64,000 bases of DNA from Tragulus kanchil (Eukaryota > Chordata > Mammalia > Artiodactyla > Tragulidae): NCBI GenBank assembly GCA_022376925.1, contig JAIOJX010000002.1, positions 41,997,501 through 42,061,500 of the forward strand. The letters run 5' to 3'. How positions within the stretch are numbered: the first letter of the stretch is position 1; every line of letters begins with the position of its first letter. The notes beneath the pieces are model-generated. The model made no database searches and was not told the origin of the DNA. It was given only the letters and a program-made list of their open reading frames with translations. Below, in pieces: positions 23,399 to 36,939 of the stretch. Made by a program: the position numbers and the translations under genes.

Positions 23399-26053
23399 GT
23401 GAGGACCCTGCAGTCCCGTCTCTCCTTTTGTTTTTCAAGACAAGCTACCCAGAATTTGCCTCTAAACCAGGCCGGGAGTTGAGTGAAGTCTACGGAATGC
23501 TTCTGAGAGAAAAATTATAAGGGACATCAGAAGTAATGTTGCAGGCCTTCACAGTTTCATTGAAATTAGGATAAAAAATATTATATATCTGTCTTAACTC
23601 TCAAGTTTCTTCTGTGTTTTTCCTTCTCTATACTAATAAAGCAACTTTGCATGAGCCAGTTTATATAAATGAAAATAGAGCTTCGTGAAAAGGCATTTTA
23701 TAAGCGGTTTTTTAAGCAAAACTCTTAATTTGTCACAGTTTTGGCTTTTCATAGCAAAAAAGTATATTCTCTCTTGAGTTGCATGACACCTGGCCCTCGA
23801 TGTTGTTTTGGGTAGGGCTAGTATGTAGATCAGGCCCAATGGTGGGTTATTCCAATCCAGTAGTCATTTTAGTCTATGAATTAGGGAAAAGAAGAACATT
23901 TTTTTTTTTAAGAAGAACATTTTTAATGGAATTATCCAGTCATGTAGAGAATTAGTGCAAATAGTGAATTTGTGGGTTTTTCATTGTAGTCTGTTTCCTC
24001 ACATACTGTGTCATTTTAGTGTCTTGATGTTAATGTTTTGCTGTAGTAATATTTGAGCTTGTAGCACTGTCTGAGGGAAGACAAGCCCATTACGTGCACT
24101 TGCCATCTGACTTGGAGCCTGCTGGTAGCCAGTGGTCTTCACAGTGATCATCTGACTGTGGTCGTCCTAAACTGAGCGTTGCCTAGCATTCCTCTGACCT
24201 CTCCTGCCCGAGCTCTGTACCTCGTCTGTCTTTCTTGTGGCACCAAGCAGGTGACCCGCGGCTCCACCCAGGACCCTGTTTTGCTGAAGGACAGATACGC
24301 TGTGAGCCCTGCATTGAATTCATGCACGTTTGTTTTGTAATAAATCCTTCCTCTTGTTTGTAGAGGGTAGCTGTATTATAATGTAATTGCCTTATAGATT
24401 AGGCAGTGCACTAACCAGATATTTGGAAAGCTTAACCAGGCCTCATGAACTTTGTCCTTATGAAGCTGAACCCCATTTAGTCCTCGGCTTTAGAATCGCA
24501 AGACTCCAGAAAGACTGTGGAGTTGAGTGAAGTCTACGGAATGCTTCTGAGAGAAAAATTATAAGGGACATCAGAAGTAATGTTGCAGGCCTTCACAGTT
24601 TCATTGAAATTAGGATAAAAAATATTATATATCTGTCTTAACTCTCAAGTTTCTTCTGTGTTTTTCCTTCTCTATACTAATAAAGCAACTTTGCATGAGC
24701 CAGTTTATATAAATGAAAATAGAGCTTCGTGAAAAGGCATTTTATAAGCGGTTTTTTAAGCAAAACTCTTAATTTGTCACAGTTTTGGCTTTTCATAGCA
24801 AAAAAGTATATTCTCTCTTGAGTTGCATGACACCTGGCCCTCGATGTTGTTTTGGGTAGGGCTAGTATGTAGATCAGGCCCAATGGTGGGTTATTCCAAT
24901 CCAGTAGTCATTTTAGTCTATGAATTAGGGAAAAGAAGAACATTTTTTTTTTTAAGAAGAACATTTTTAATGGAATTATCCAGTCATGTAGAGAATTAGT
25001 GCAAATAGTGAATTTGTGGGTTTTTCATTGTAGTCTGTTTCCTCACATACTGTGTCATTTTAGTGTCTTGATGTTAATGTTTTGCTGTAGTAATATTTGA
25101 GCTTGTAGCACTGTCTGAGGGAAGACAAGCCCATTACGTGCACTTGCCATCTGACTTGGAGCCTGCTGGTAGCCAGTGGTCTTCACAGTGATCATCTGAC
25201 TGTGGTCGCCCCTAAACTGAGCGTTGCCTAGCATTCCTCTGACCTCTCCTGCCCGAGCTCTGTACCTCGTCTGTCTTTCTTGTGGCACCAAGCAGGTGAC
25301 CCGCGGCTCCACCCAGGACCCTGTTTTGCTGAAGGACAGATACGCTGTGAGCCCTGCATTGAATTCATGCACGTTTGTTTTGTAATAAATCCTTCCTCTT
25401 GTTTGTAGAGGGTAGCTGTATTATAATGTAATTGCCTTATAGATTAGGCAGTGCACTAACCAGATATTTGGAAAGCTTAACCAGGCCTCATGAACTTTGT
25501 CCTTATGAAGCTGAACCCCATTTAGTCCTCGGCTTTAGAATCGCAAGACTCCAGAAAGACTGTGGAGTTGTGGTCAGCGAGGTGTTGCCCAGGTGTTAGC
25601 CTGAGGGCAGTACCTCCATGGGTACGGCCTTCCTGACGTGCACTCACGCAGCTTCCCCCACCCCCAGCGCTCCCGGGACAGGAGGCTCCAGGTCACGGGA
25701 GCCTTTCGGCTGGCAGGTCTGCTGTGCCGCAGGCCAAGGGGGCCGCTCCTGGGACGCACTTCCTGCTGGTGGGGGCGGGACTCGCCTCCAGGCAGTGCTC
25801 CTGAAGACTGACGGAGCCTGGGGCCTGGGGGCACTGGCTTCTAGGCACCTGCTCGCTACCGGGAAACCAGAGCCATCTGTGTGCCTAACATTTGATCTGG
25901 TTCTTGTGGGTTACACAGAAGCCACACTGCTGTCTACAACATTGCCATGTTTGTTTCTATGGGAAGTGCACTGAGTATTCTAAATAATTTGTTTACAGAC
26001 AGACTTTTGGAACCCATTCCATTTTTTAAGTTGGACTAAAATTTGACTAAATG
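23399..26053. other. intronic sequence, duplication 10
   Basis: AT-rich, with no young repeat recognised. The GC-richer part at 25570-25860 has open frames on both strands without family resemblance. Confidence 0.5.
23476..25570. repeat. tandem duplication 10 (spacing about 1,044 bp)
   Basis: Copy A is 23476-24519 and copy B 24520-25570, joined at gtggagttgagtg. This is the shortest spacing. The SPIDR exon ends 78 bp before copy A, so it escapes duplication. One small indel is visible (gtggtcgtcc versus gtggtcgcccc). Confidence 0.95.
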
Positions 26054-26165
26054 TAGTTTCATTGCTCAGTCATGTCCACCTCTTTTCAGCCCTATGAACT
26101 GTAGCCCACCCCGCTCCTGTCCATGGAACTTCCCAGGCAAGAGTACCAGAGGGGGTTGCCACTTA
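26054..26165 (+). mobile_element. Bov-A/BovB-related SINE fragment
   Basis: It carries the diagnostic cattle-type core cagtcatgtccacctctttt, ctatgaactgtagcccacc, gtccatggaact and caggcaagagtaccagag. The last 30 bp recur at 27224 because duplication 11 starts there. Confidence 0.8.
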
Positions 26166-28278
26166 AATAGTTGATGCTTTTTTTAGGTTGCAGTTGATTT
26201 ATTTGTTTTATGTATTAACTTTGTTTTGACATGAAACCATCCAAATCGATCGATTGTCTTTTTGTTCTTCTGGAAGCTCTATTTCTTCAAAACAAATTAT
26301 TTAATAGTTTTGGAATGCTGAATGCTCTAATTGCCTATTAGTGACGTCACCCAGTGTCAGTCATCTGTCCATGGCCCAGTAAACAAAAATTGTCTCTTTT
26401 TCCCCCCAAATATTGTGTTTCATAGCAACTCTCATAAACTTCAGCAAAATATATTTCTCATAAACCTTAACAAAACAGACTTACTTCCCAGAATTAAAGC
26501 TACAATGATTAATTATAGAAATCTAATATCTAATATAGAAATTTACTCTTCTGCCATTTGGAGGGTAGTTTTATGTTTGGGTTAAGTCACGAGTTTCTTC
26601 TGGTCCACAGTCATACTGACGGAGAGTCATTGCCCTCTGGGACCGCTCTGGGTTTGACAGCCTTGGAGCTGGGCCCCTGTGCAGGGCGCCCACCCTGTTC
26701 ACCTGCCTCCTCGGGATGGTTGCACAGAAGCAGCCTTCTCGTCTTTCCTGTTTCTCTGACACATTTTTGGTGTTTTGTCTGCATCCTGACTGCTTGAAGT
26801 GAGGAGAGTTAGGAAAACAGCCTGGATGTAAAGGAGAAGACCATGTCAAACAGCACCGTGGTGCTTCTTGCTCTCTTCATTTACTATGAAACAGGTTTCT
26901 CGATGCATTTTACAAGGATCCCCTTGTACACCACCTTGCTCCTTCTCGCTCTCTTCCTCCTTGGAGAACTCCAGCTATTCTTCCAGGGACTGAGGCGTAT
27001 CCCCTGACCTTTGTCCTCCCAGGCGCCTCTGCAACGGTTTGAAGGTCAGATGGGCTGAAGACTCACTTTCCTTTGGTATCATAATTCCATCTATGAGTTT
27101 TATCTTTTTATTGCTGATTAGTATGTGCTCTTATGTGACAACGCAATTCTGAGGGAAGAAGAGAAGTTTTCTGAGCTATGTTAACCCTGGGAATGAAGAG
27201 AATGTTTTGCACTGCCCAAACTTAGGCAAGAGTACCAGAGGGGGTTGCCACTTAAATAGTTGATGCTTTTTTTAGGTTGCAGTTGATTTATTTGTTTTAT
27301 GTATTAACTTTGTTTTGACATGAAACCATCCAAATCGATCGATTGTCTTTTTGTTCTTCTGGAAGCTCTATTTCTTCAAAACAAATTATTTAATAGTTTT
27401 GGAATGCTGAATGCTCTAATTGCCTATTAGTGACGTCACCCAGTGTCAGTCATCTGTCCATGGCCCAGTAAACAAAAATTGTCTCTTTTTCCCCCCAAAT
27501 ATTGTGTTTCATAGCAACTCTCATAAACTTCAGCAAAATATATTTCTCATAAACCTTAACAAAACAGACTTACTTCCCAGAATTAAAGCTACAATGATTA
27601 ATTATAGAAATCTAATATCTAATATAGAAATTTACTCTTCTGCCATTTGGAGGGTAGTTTTATGTTTGGGTTAAGTCACGAGTTTCTTCTGGTCCACAGT
27701 CATACTGACGGAGAGTCATTGCCCTCTGGGACCGCTCTGGGTTTGACAGCCTTGGAGCTGGGCCCCTGTGCAGGGCGCCCACCCTGTTCACCTGCCTCCT
27801 CGGGATGGTTGCACAGAAGCAGCCTTCTCGTCTTTCCTGTTTCTCTGACACATTTTTGGTGTTTTGTCTGCATCCTGACTGCTTGAAGTGAGGAGAGTTA
27901 GGAAAACAGCCTGGATGTAAAGGAGAAGACCATGTCAAACAGCACCGTGGTGCTTCTTGCTCTCTTCATTTACTATGAAACAGGTTTCTCGATGCATTTT
28001 ACAAGGATCCCCTTGTACACCACCTTGCTCCTTCTCGCTCTCTTCCTCCTTGGAGAACTCCAGCTATTCTTCCAGGGACTGAGGCGTATCCCCTGACCTT
28101 TGTCCTCCCAGGCGCCTCTGCAACGGTTTGAAGGTCAGATGGGCTGAAGACTCACTTTCCTTTGGTATCATAATTCCATCTATGAGTTTTATCTTTTTAT
28201 TGCTGATTAGTATGTGCTCTTATGTGACAACGCAATTCTGAGGGAAGAAGAGAAGTTTTCTGAGCTATGTTAACCCTG
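26135..28278. repeat. tandem duplication 11 (spacing 1,089 bp)
   Basis: Copy A is 26135-27189 and copy B 27224-28278. The 34-bp filler 27190-27223 contains gaatgttttgca, which is also in the true flank at 28302. The filler is thus a shortened, error-laden version of the real continuation. Confidence 0.95.
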
Positions 28279-31214
28279 TAAATATGGAAATGCACAGGTA
28301 GCGAATGTTTTGCAGGGAACCTCGTTCAATTCAGAATCCTGCTAGGCCCCAACTTGTTAAAGCAAAAGCTACTCACCTGTCTAAAGTACTGTTACTGGTT
28401 TATAAGGACTGCTTTATTTAGATTTCTCCATTGGTGCTTTAAGAATCGTGTACTAGGGAAGACTATTGAAGAGCACTTAGTCAGAGCTCGCTGTACACGA
28501 GAGGGGTCTGCCTGAGTGCTGAGAATGATGACGAAGCAGCTTACGTGATCTTTGACTTTGGCTTGCCTTCCCCTGAACTAAAGACTAGACCTGCACCAGG
28601 ACGGGGTGGCTGTTGCTTTCAGTGATGAGATCTGGTCGCAGGTTTCCTGAAAGCAGTGAGTGAGAAGCGTGTTTCGACATCTGGATCTTACAAATAGAAA
28701 ATTTCTTCTCAAATTAGTCAGATGTTATCTGTGAAGACATAAAAATAGGGTTGGGAGAAAGTATTTATTCTCCAAGTATTTTGTGCCTCTTTGTGCTATG
28801 TGCCTGGCTAGTTACTGCTCTGCCAGATTTTAGGGATTTATCCTACACCAGAAAGTGCTGACAGATAAAGTCAGCCAGGTGAAGCCTTAAATCCTGTGTT
28901 ACTAGGGATCCTGTAGTGATACAGGGAAAATTAGGGCCTCCAGGAGTTCTGAGAGAAGAAAAGGTAATAAAAATGAAAATGGAGTTAAGATGATTCTGCA
29001 TGTATGCTTTCGATTGATTTGAAAGGGAGGGAGAGACTGGGGCAGGGCTGAAGACTCTCCAGCAGCGGAGGGCGGGGGAAGGAAGGACCCGGCACCATGG
29101 ACCTGTTAACTTCCAGTGGCCATAGCGGGCGGGGGTATTCTCCTGGGAGCCAGGGCTGATGCCAGGAGTGTAGAGTGACCCCCTCCCTCCCAGAGCTTAC
29201 AGACCAGCAGGAGAGCCGGGAGGAGGTCCTCAGAGACCCCGGCCTGTGAGTGCCAGGTACAGCAACCGATTTGCGGTGGGCTGGGGGACGGGGTGCAGCT
29301 TGGCAGGTTCAGATTTGGGAACCCTGAAGAGAACGGGAGGGGCCTGGGTCTGGGGACTTGAGGATGGGAAGGCGGACACTTTAGCTAGTCTAGAGGTCCA
29401 CTCACCCCCTAGGCTGAGGCTGTTTGGTCACCTTTGAGGATGGAATAAGGGGTTGGGCACCCTGGGGGGGTGGTGTATTTCAGAAGAATGGTCCAATTAA
29501 TAGTGTTTAAATGCCAGCTTTTGTTTTAAAGGTAACAGATTAAGTGCCAATAAACTTTAAGCTGGAAGCCAAGCTTAGCTTGCTCACAAACTAACCCCAC
29601 GGTCAGATGGTCAGAATGCAGAAGGCCCGGGAGCCACCATCCCCCAGCCCTCTGTACTTCTACCCAGAGCACTTTGTCCCAGGTCCCAGCCCTTCCTGCC
29701 CTCCCAGCTGGGCTTCCTAAGGCCCTCTGTCTCCAGCAGCAGCTTCCTCAGCCCAGTGCTCCGGGCTGTGTGAGAGTCTCATAGCCTGTGTCCCACCAGA
29801 GGGGTCTATTCTAATGTTATTTGAGCGACATCTTAGTGATAATATGCAAACACCACCATCCGTCTGAGGAGCCCGGGAATGGCTCTGCAGTCGGCCTTTG
29901 CCAGGTTCATCTGGTGTCCCAGTGGCTTACTGAGGTACAGGCCGGGTCCTGTCCCTGTAACACCCCTCTGTGTGGTATAGATCATTGTGGATTACTGCTC
30001 TGCCAGATTTTAGGATTTATCCTACACCAGAAAGTGCTGACAGATAAAGTCAGCCAGGTGAAGCCTTAAATCCTGTGTTACTAGGGATCCTGTAGTGATA
30101 CAGGGAAAATTAGGGCCTCCAGGAGTTCTGAGAGAAGAAAAGGTAATAAAGTGAAAATGGAGTTAAGATGATTCTGCATGTATGCTTTCGATTGATTTGA
30201 AAGGGAGGGAGAGACTGGGGCAGGGCTGAAGACTCTCCAGCAGCGGAGGGCGGGGGAAGGAAGGACCCGGCACCATGGACCTGTTAACTTCCAGTGGCCA
30301 TAGCGGGCGGGGGTATTCTCCTGGGAGCCAGGGCTGATGCCAGGAGTGTAGAGTGACCCCCTCCCTCCCAGAGCTTACAGACCAGCAGGAGAGCCGGGAG
30401 GAGGTCCTCAGAGACCCCGGCCTGTGAGTGCCAGGTACAGCAACCGATTTGCGGTGGGCTGGGGGACGGGGTGCAGCTTGGCAGGTTCAGATTTGGGAAC
30501 CCTGAAGAGAACGGGAGGGGCCTGGGTCTGGGGACTTGAGGATGGGAAGGCGGACACTTTAGCTAGTCTAGAGGTCCACTCACCCCCTAGGCTGAGGCTG
30601 TTTGGTCACCTTTGAGGATGGAATAAGGGGTTGGGCACCCTGGGGGGGTGGTGTATTTCAGAAGAATGGTCCAATTAATAGTGTTTAAATGCCAGCTTTT
30701 GTTTTAAAGGTAACAGATTAAGTGCCAATAAACTTTAAGCTGGAAGCCAAGCTTAGCTTGCTCACAAACTAACCCCACGGTCAGATGGTCAGAATGCAAA
30801 AGGGCCCCGGGAGCCACCATCCCCCAGCCCTCTGTACTTCTACCCAGAGCACTTTGTCCCAGGTCCCAGCCCTTCCTGCCCTCCCAGCTGGGCTTCCTAA
30901 GGCCCTCTGTCTCCAGCAGCAGCTTCCTCAGCCCAGTGCTCCGGGCTGTGTGAGAGTCTCATAGCCTGTGTCCCACCAGAGGGGTCTATTCTAATGTTAT
31001 TTGAGCGACATCTTAGTGATAATATGCAAACACCACCATCCGTCTGAGGAGCCCGGGAATGGCTCTGCAGTCGGCCTTTGCCAGGTTCATCTGGTGTCCC
31101 AGTGGCTTACTGAGGTACAGGCCGGGTCCTGTCCCTGTAACACCCCTCTGTGTGGTATAGATCATTGTGGATTAGCATGCCTAGTGGCCAGTGTCCAGGC
31201 TTGCCTGCCCATCA
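26166..31214. other. intronic sequence, duplications 11 and 12
   Basis: Mostly without young repeats. The stretch at about 28760-28820 (attctccaagtattttgtgc, ctatgtgcctggctagttac) is MIR/L2-like. Confidence 0.5.
28812..31174. repeat. tandem duplication 12 (spacing 1,180 bp)
   Basis: Copy A is 28812-29991 and copy B 29992-31174, joined at gtggatta|ctgctc. Copies differ by single-base homopolymer indels, for example tagggattt versus taggattt and ggcccgg versus gggccccgg. Confidence 0.95.
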
Positions 31215-31230
31215 CTAGGTTCTGTTTCTT

Positions 31231-31518
31231 TCTCTCTCTCTTTTTTTTTTTTTTTTAGTTTTGGCCTCTTGTATTGGTTTCGTATTTATTTGTTTTCATC
31301 CATCTTTATTCTTTGGCCCTTGTGGGCCTCCCACCACAGTGACCTCAGTGGCTGCAGAGCACCGGCTCTGGGCGCATGTGCTCCAGAGCACTGGCTCATA
31401 ACTGGACACACTGGTCCAGCTGCCCCGCGGCACGTGGGATCTTTCCAGGCCCAGGATCAAACCTGTGCCCCCTGCACTGCAAGGCAGACTGTTTACCCAC
31501 TGGACCACCAGGGAAGCC
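31231..31518 (-). mobile_element. tRNA-derived short SINE, locus 3
   Basis: A perfect 16-bp target-site duplication, ctaggttctgtttctt, flanks it (31215-31230 and 31519-31534). The poly(T) at 31241-31256 is its reversed poly(A) tail. The duplicate is at 32349-32636 with flanking repeats at 32333 and 32637. Confidence 0.92.
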
Positions 31519-31534
31519 CTAGGTTCTGTTTCTT

Positions 31535-31612
31535 GTTCACCATTATATTTCCTGTGTGTGGCTCAATTCCTGGCACGTGAGAGGCTGTTAATAAGTACTT
31601 GTGGAATGGACA
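31535..31612 (+). mobile_element. ancient L2/MIR-like fragment
   Basis: The words ttgttcaccattatatttcc, caattcctggcacgtgag and aagtacttgtggaatg follow the pattern of a LINE2 3' end. SINE locus 3 inserted into its left edge. It is duplicated at 32653-32730. Confidence 0.55.
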
Positions 31613-32887
31613 TTTGTTTTTTGCTTAAATTCATCTTGGATTTTCCTCAAGATTTGAACTTGTATTTCCTTAGCAGTCATCATTGGAGCAGTCTTAGCAG
31701 GAAGAGTGGAGACTAAGTTGTCCCAAGACCAGCATCCGTTACAGACGAGGACTGCGTGTACACCCTGGGTTGGGACCCTGGGTCCCCCTCACTGAGGCCA
31801 GGCGGACACTCCTGAGGTTGTTGGGAAGCCCCTTTGTCAAGGGCGGATCCTCTCTTAGGGTGGAGGGCCTGGCACAGGGGAGGGTGACGGCCTGGGCCAG
31901 GCTCTGCCGTGACTCTGGGCACTAGGGCGTCGATCTCCTGGAAGTCCTTGTGTGACCGGGGGCGTGGAGGTACAGTGCAGGAGTCTTTAGGAATCGTCCA
32001 GCATGAGCAGAGGGGCTGGGGCTGTTGTTCGTCTCAGATGCTGCCTCCTCAGGAAGCAGTCGTGGTGAGTGCTCTCCTGGGGACAGAAGCCTCAGTGGAC
32101 ATTTCCTTTTTTGATTTCCCTCTTCTAGGGCTGGGCCCTCTTAAAGAGGCGCCTTATACACTGCCCATGGGGTCTGCTCCTTGCTGTGGTTGGAAATCCT
32201 CTTTTAAGCTGGTGTCCCAGTGGCTTACTGAGGTACAGGCCGGGTCCTGTCCCTGTAACACCCCTCTGTGTGGTATAGATCATTGTGGATTAGCATGCCT
32301 AGTGGCCAGTGTCCAGGCTTGCCTGCCCATCACTAGGTTCTGTTTCTTTCTCTCTCTCTTTTTTTTTTTTTTTTTGTTTTGGCCTCTTGTATTGGTTTCG
32401 TATTTATTTGTTTTCATCCATCTTTATTCTTTGGCCCTTGTGGGCCTCCCACCACAGTGACCTCAGTGGCTGCAGAGCACCGGCTCTGGGCGCATGTGCT
32501 CCAGAGCACTGGCTCATAACTGGACACACTGGTCCAGCTGCCCCGCGGCACGTGGGATCTTTCCAGGCCCAGGATCAAACCTGTGCCCCCTGCACTGCAA
32601 GGCAGACTGTTTACCCACTGGACCACCAGGGAAGCCCTAGGTTCTGTTTCTTGTTCACCATTATATTTCCTGTGTGTGGCTCAATTCCTGGCACGTGAGA
32701 GGCTGTTAATAAGTACTTGTGGAATGGACATTTGTTTTTTGCTTAAATTCATCTTGGATTTTCCTCAAGATTTGAACTTGTATTTCCTTAGCAGTCATCA
32801 TTGGAGCAGTCTTAGCAGGAAGAGTGGAGACTAAGTTGTCCCAAGACCAGCATCCGTTACAGACGAGGACTGCGTGTACACCCTGGG

Positions 32888-35134
32888 TTGGGACCCTGGG
32901 TCCCCCTCACTGAGGCCAGGCGGACACTCCTGAGGTTGTTGGGAAGCCCCTTTGTCAAGGGCGGATCCTCTCTTAGGGTGGAGGGCCTGGCACAGGGGAG
33001 GGTGACGGCCTGGGCCAGGCTCTGCCGTGACTCTGGGCACTAGGGCGTCGATCTCCTGGAAGTCCTTGTGTGACCGGGGGCGTGGAGGTACAGTGCAGGA
33101 GTCTTTAGGAATCGTCCAGCATGAGCAGAGGGGCTGGGGCTGTTGTTCGTCTCAGATGCTGCCTCCTCAGGAAGCAGTCGTGGTGAGTGCTCTCCTGGGG
33201 ACAGAAGCCTCAGTGGACATTTCCTTTTTTGATTTCCCTCTTCTAAGGGCTGGGCCCCTCTTAAAGAGGCGCCTTATACACTGCCCATGGGGTCTGCTCC
33301 TTGCTGTGGTTGGAAATCCTCTTTTAAGGGACATACTTCAGAAATCTCTCATCATTTTGAAACATTGTTCCTGGTAGGTTCACCACCAAGTTAATGGCAG
33401 GAGAATTAAGTGTCACTGTGCTAAATCCTAAAAGCACAGAAGCTTTGGTTAGTGGCTGGCCAAAAGGGACAAAGCACTGGGACAATGTTGAGTGAGAGAG
33501 GCCCACACAGAAGCCCGCACACTCTAGGGTCCTGCTTACATGAAACAGAGTTCCCTGCCCATGGTGACAGAAGGCGGGTTGGTGGTTGCCAGGAGGGAGG
33601 CCAGGAGGGAGCGACTGCTGATGGATCCAGTGTCCCCCTGGGGGCAGTGACAGCATCCTGGGACTGGACAGCATCAGGAATGTGCTCAGTGCCAGTGAGC
33701 TGTGCACCTGTGTCGTGTGGATTTCACCTCAGTTTTTAAAGGGGGAAAAATGAACTCACTGCCTAAAAAGTGTTTACACTGAGTTATGAAAATGGGTGTA
33801 CAAGTGTTTTATAAGTACAGTTGAAGAAGAATAGTTTCTAAACGGATGTCTGGGCATAATTTCACATCTCTCAAAGAGGCCCAGTTAGGAAGTAGGAGCT
33901 CTGAAGGAAATGCCATTTGTTTAACCTGAACCATAAAGGTTATTTTTGGGAAATTAGGACAGATATGTTCAGTAAAACAGGCACCTCTAAATCATTCATT
34001 AACTTTTTCATTGGGACCCTGGGCCCCCCTCACTGAGGCCAGGCGGACACTCCTGAGGTTGTTGGGAAGCCCCTTTGTCAAGGGCGGATCCTCTCTTAGG
34101 GTGGAGGGCCTGGCACAGGGGAGGGTGACGGCCTGGGCCAGGCTCTGCCGTGACTCTGGGCACTAGGCGTCGATCTCCTGGAAGTCCTTGTGTGACCGGG
34201 GGCGTGGAGGTACAGTGCAGGAGTCTTTAGGAATCGTCCAGCATGAGCAGAGGGGCTGGGGCTGTTGTTCGTCTCAGATGCTGCCTCCTCAGGAAGCAGT
34301 CGTGGTGAGTGCTCTCCTGGGGACAGAAGCCTCAGTGGACATTTCCTTTTTTGATTTCCCTCTTCTAAGGGCTGGGCCCCTCTTAAAGAGGCGCCTTATA
34401 CACTGCCCATGGGGTCTGCTCCTTGCTGTGGTTGGAAATCCTCTTTTAAGGGACATACTTCAGAAATCTCTCATCATTTTGAAACATTGTTCCTGGTAGG
34501 TTCACCACCAAGTTAATGGCAGGAGAATTAAGTGTCACTGTGCTAAATCCTAAAAGCACAGAAGCTTTGGTTAGTGGCTGGCCAAAAGGGACAAAGCACT
34601 GGGACAATGTTGAGTGAGAGAGGCCCACACAGAAGCCCGCACACTCTAGGGTCCTGCTTACATGAAACAGAGTTCCCTGCCCATGGTGACAGAAGGCGGG
34701 TTGGTGGTTGCCAGGAGGGAGGCCAGGAGGGAGCGACTGCTGATGGATCCAGTGTCCCCCTGGGGGCAGTGACAGCATCCTGGGACTGGACAGCATCAGG
34801 AATGTGCTCAGTGCCAGTGAGCTGTGCACCTGTGTCGTGTGGATTTCACCTCAGTTTTTAAAGGGGGAAAAATGAACTCACTGCCTAAAAAGTGTTTACA
34901 CTGAGTTATGAAAATGGGTGTACAAGTGTTTTATAAGTACAGTTGAAGAAGAATAGTTTCTAAACGGATGTCTGGGCATAATTTCACATCTCTCAAAGAG
35001 GCCCAGTTAGGAAGTAGGAGCTCTGAAGGAAATGCCATTTGTTTAACCTGAACCATAAAGGTTATTTTTGGGAAATTAGGACAGATATGTTCAGTAAAAC
35101 AGGCACCTCTAAATCATTCATTAACTTTTTCATT
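32888..35134. repeat. tandem duplication 14 (spacing 1,122-1,123 bp)
   Basis: Copy A is 32888-34010 and copy B 34011-35134. It overlaps duplication 13 by about 440 bp, so that stretch exists at 31770, 32888 and 34011. An old L1 3' end is included in both copies. Confidence 0.95.
33475..33755 (+). mobile_element. old L1 3' end (L1ME-like)
   Basis: It has the order acatgaaacagagttccctg, gttggtggttgccaggaggg, a G-rich spacer, gggactggacagcatcagg and gatttcacctcagttttt, as in old L1 3' UTRs. The duplicate is at 34597-34877. Confidence 0.65.
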
Positions 35135-36939
35135 CAATGAACAATCCTTAAGAAGAGAAAACTCTTGTCTGTCTCTCAGTGTAATCAGTGATAGAGACAC
35201 TGACAAAGACGAAACCCGGCAGATTACAGAGAGATGCAGCACACCCACCAGGTTGATCACAGGAAGAGGAGGAGAGAGAACCACAAACCACCTGAAAGCG
35301 GTGTTTGAACTGTGTCGCCCAAGCACTAACCACTGTCAAGACTGCTGCCCTAATAGTGTTTCAAAAGACTATCCAACAAAAAAGAAATTCACCCTGCCGT
35401 CAGTTAGATTACAGAGGTCTGCAGGGAGGCGTTCTTGCCGGTCTCTCCCTGTCCGTTGTTCACGAACAAGCTGCCTGAGTGTGGACGCAGGGCTGAAGTC
35501 GATCTAGCTGTCAGGGAGCTGACCTGCCAGCCAGGATGCACCGACAGTCTGGGGGGATTTCTGCTGGAGCTGGTGTGGCCTCGCCCAGAAGCTTTCAGGG
35601 TGTGACTTGTGAGGTTCATCCAGTTGCTAGGCAGACACCCGTAGGCGTGCACGCCCCTGCCCATAAGTTCACTCCTGTTATCTCTCGACCAAAAATAGAC
35701 CGACCTGCTGGAGCCAGGTGTGAGTTATCCTCATGTCCTCTGCAGCAGTCAGTAGAGTGAAAGTGAGACTAAGAAATGACAAAGTTTAAACCACAACAGA
35801 CTATCGCAGTAGATCTTAGCCATATAAAAGCCTAAAGGAATTGCTAGTCGCAATCTCCAAAGTGTCTCAGGCACCCGCTTGCTCCACCCTCTTCCCCCCA
35901 GTGACTGAGGGACATAGCCCAACCCAGTGCACCGGGGTGATTTGGTTGTGTCAGCCTGGCTGATCCAAGGGGGCTTGCTATTAAGAAACAAAATCAAAAC
36001 TTTGGGAGTGTTGCTGGTCACTGAGTGGAGGCAGTGGAGGGAAGAACGGCGGCTCTGAAGTCTCTGAGTCTCATCTCAGGCATTGGTCATGTTGACTAAA
36101 AAATATAGTCACAACCTGAAAGTTATTTTATTTGGTAGGAATGTTTGGGATCTAGTAGCTCTGAGAAAACTGCTCCAGGGAGGCAAGGAGGTAAAGTCAG
36201 GCTGTATACAAGTTTGCAACCAAGGGAGCAGGCCATCTGAACATCTGACAGGTATGAAGTTAAGGAATTTAGCATTCTCTGTATGGGACAACGCAGGCCT
36301 CTGGGCTCACTGAATTCATAACTTTCATATGCACCTCGGCTATCTGGGCCCAGTCCTGTTTCTTTTTTCACCTTGCTTCTTGCGTTCCCCCAGCTCCCCA
36401 GCAGTCATCTTGAGGGCTGGCTGCAGAAGATGGATCCCAGTTTGGGGAGCCCTCCTTCACACTGGGAGGCCAGAAACCGCTGACGGACAGATAGCACCTG
36501 CCTCCCCAGGAGGTTGAGATTAATGAGCCCCCATGCAGAAGTGGTTCTGCACCACAGACGGCATGGTTCTGCCCTTGCTCCTCTTTTGCTTCTCTTAATT
36601 AACTAACAAGTAGAGCTCTGGCCAGCAGTGATCTGTTTTCTTATCTTCTTTTTGCAAACAGATGGGAAGAATAAAATGACTAATTTAGAAGAATGATAAC
36701 TGGAGGTTGGAAGTGTTTTGTTTTTATTCCCAGGAATAGAAAATAAATTCAGTTGGAAATAGCTGGCCTGATTAATTAGAACAGTGGGAGAGAAGAGGTA
36801 ATGAAGCCGGTGGAGTCGAGAGTATAGAGAGATTTAGTTAAAACAGGAATCGAACAACCCAGAAGGAAGATCAGCTGATACAGGAACCTGAAAACATCTG
36901 ATCCCTAATCCTGCAGGTTAGTAAGCTAGTGGATTTCCC
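34878..36939. other. intronic sequence between L1 end and BovB
   Basis: No exon and no confident repeat. A few short open frames have no resemblance to known proteins. Confidence 0.5.

Larger units (their letters stand above)
31091..33328. repeat. tandem duplication 13 (spacing 1,118 bp)
   Basis: Copy A is 31091-32208 and copy B 32209-33328. The first 83 bp (from ctggtgtccc) also lie at the end of duplication 12, so they occur three times. A SINE with perfect target-site duplications is repeated within it. Confidence 0.95.

Noticed and set aside
31909..32460. Open frame of 183 codons on the + strand
   Set aside because: It crosses the assembly join at 32208/32209 and ends inside a SINE, so part of it is an artefact.
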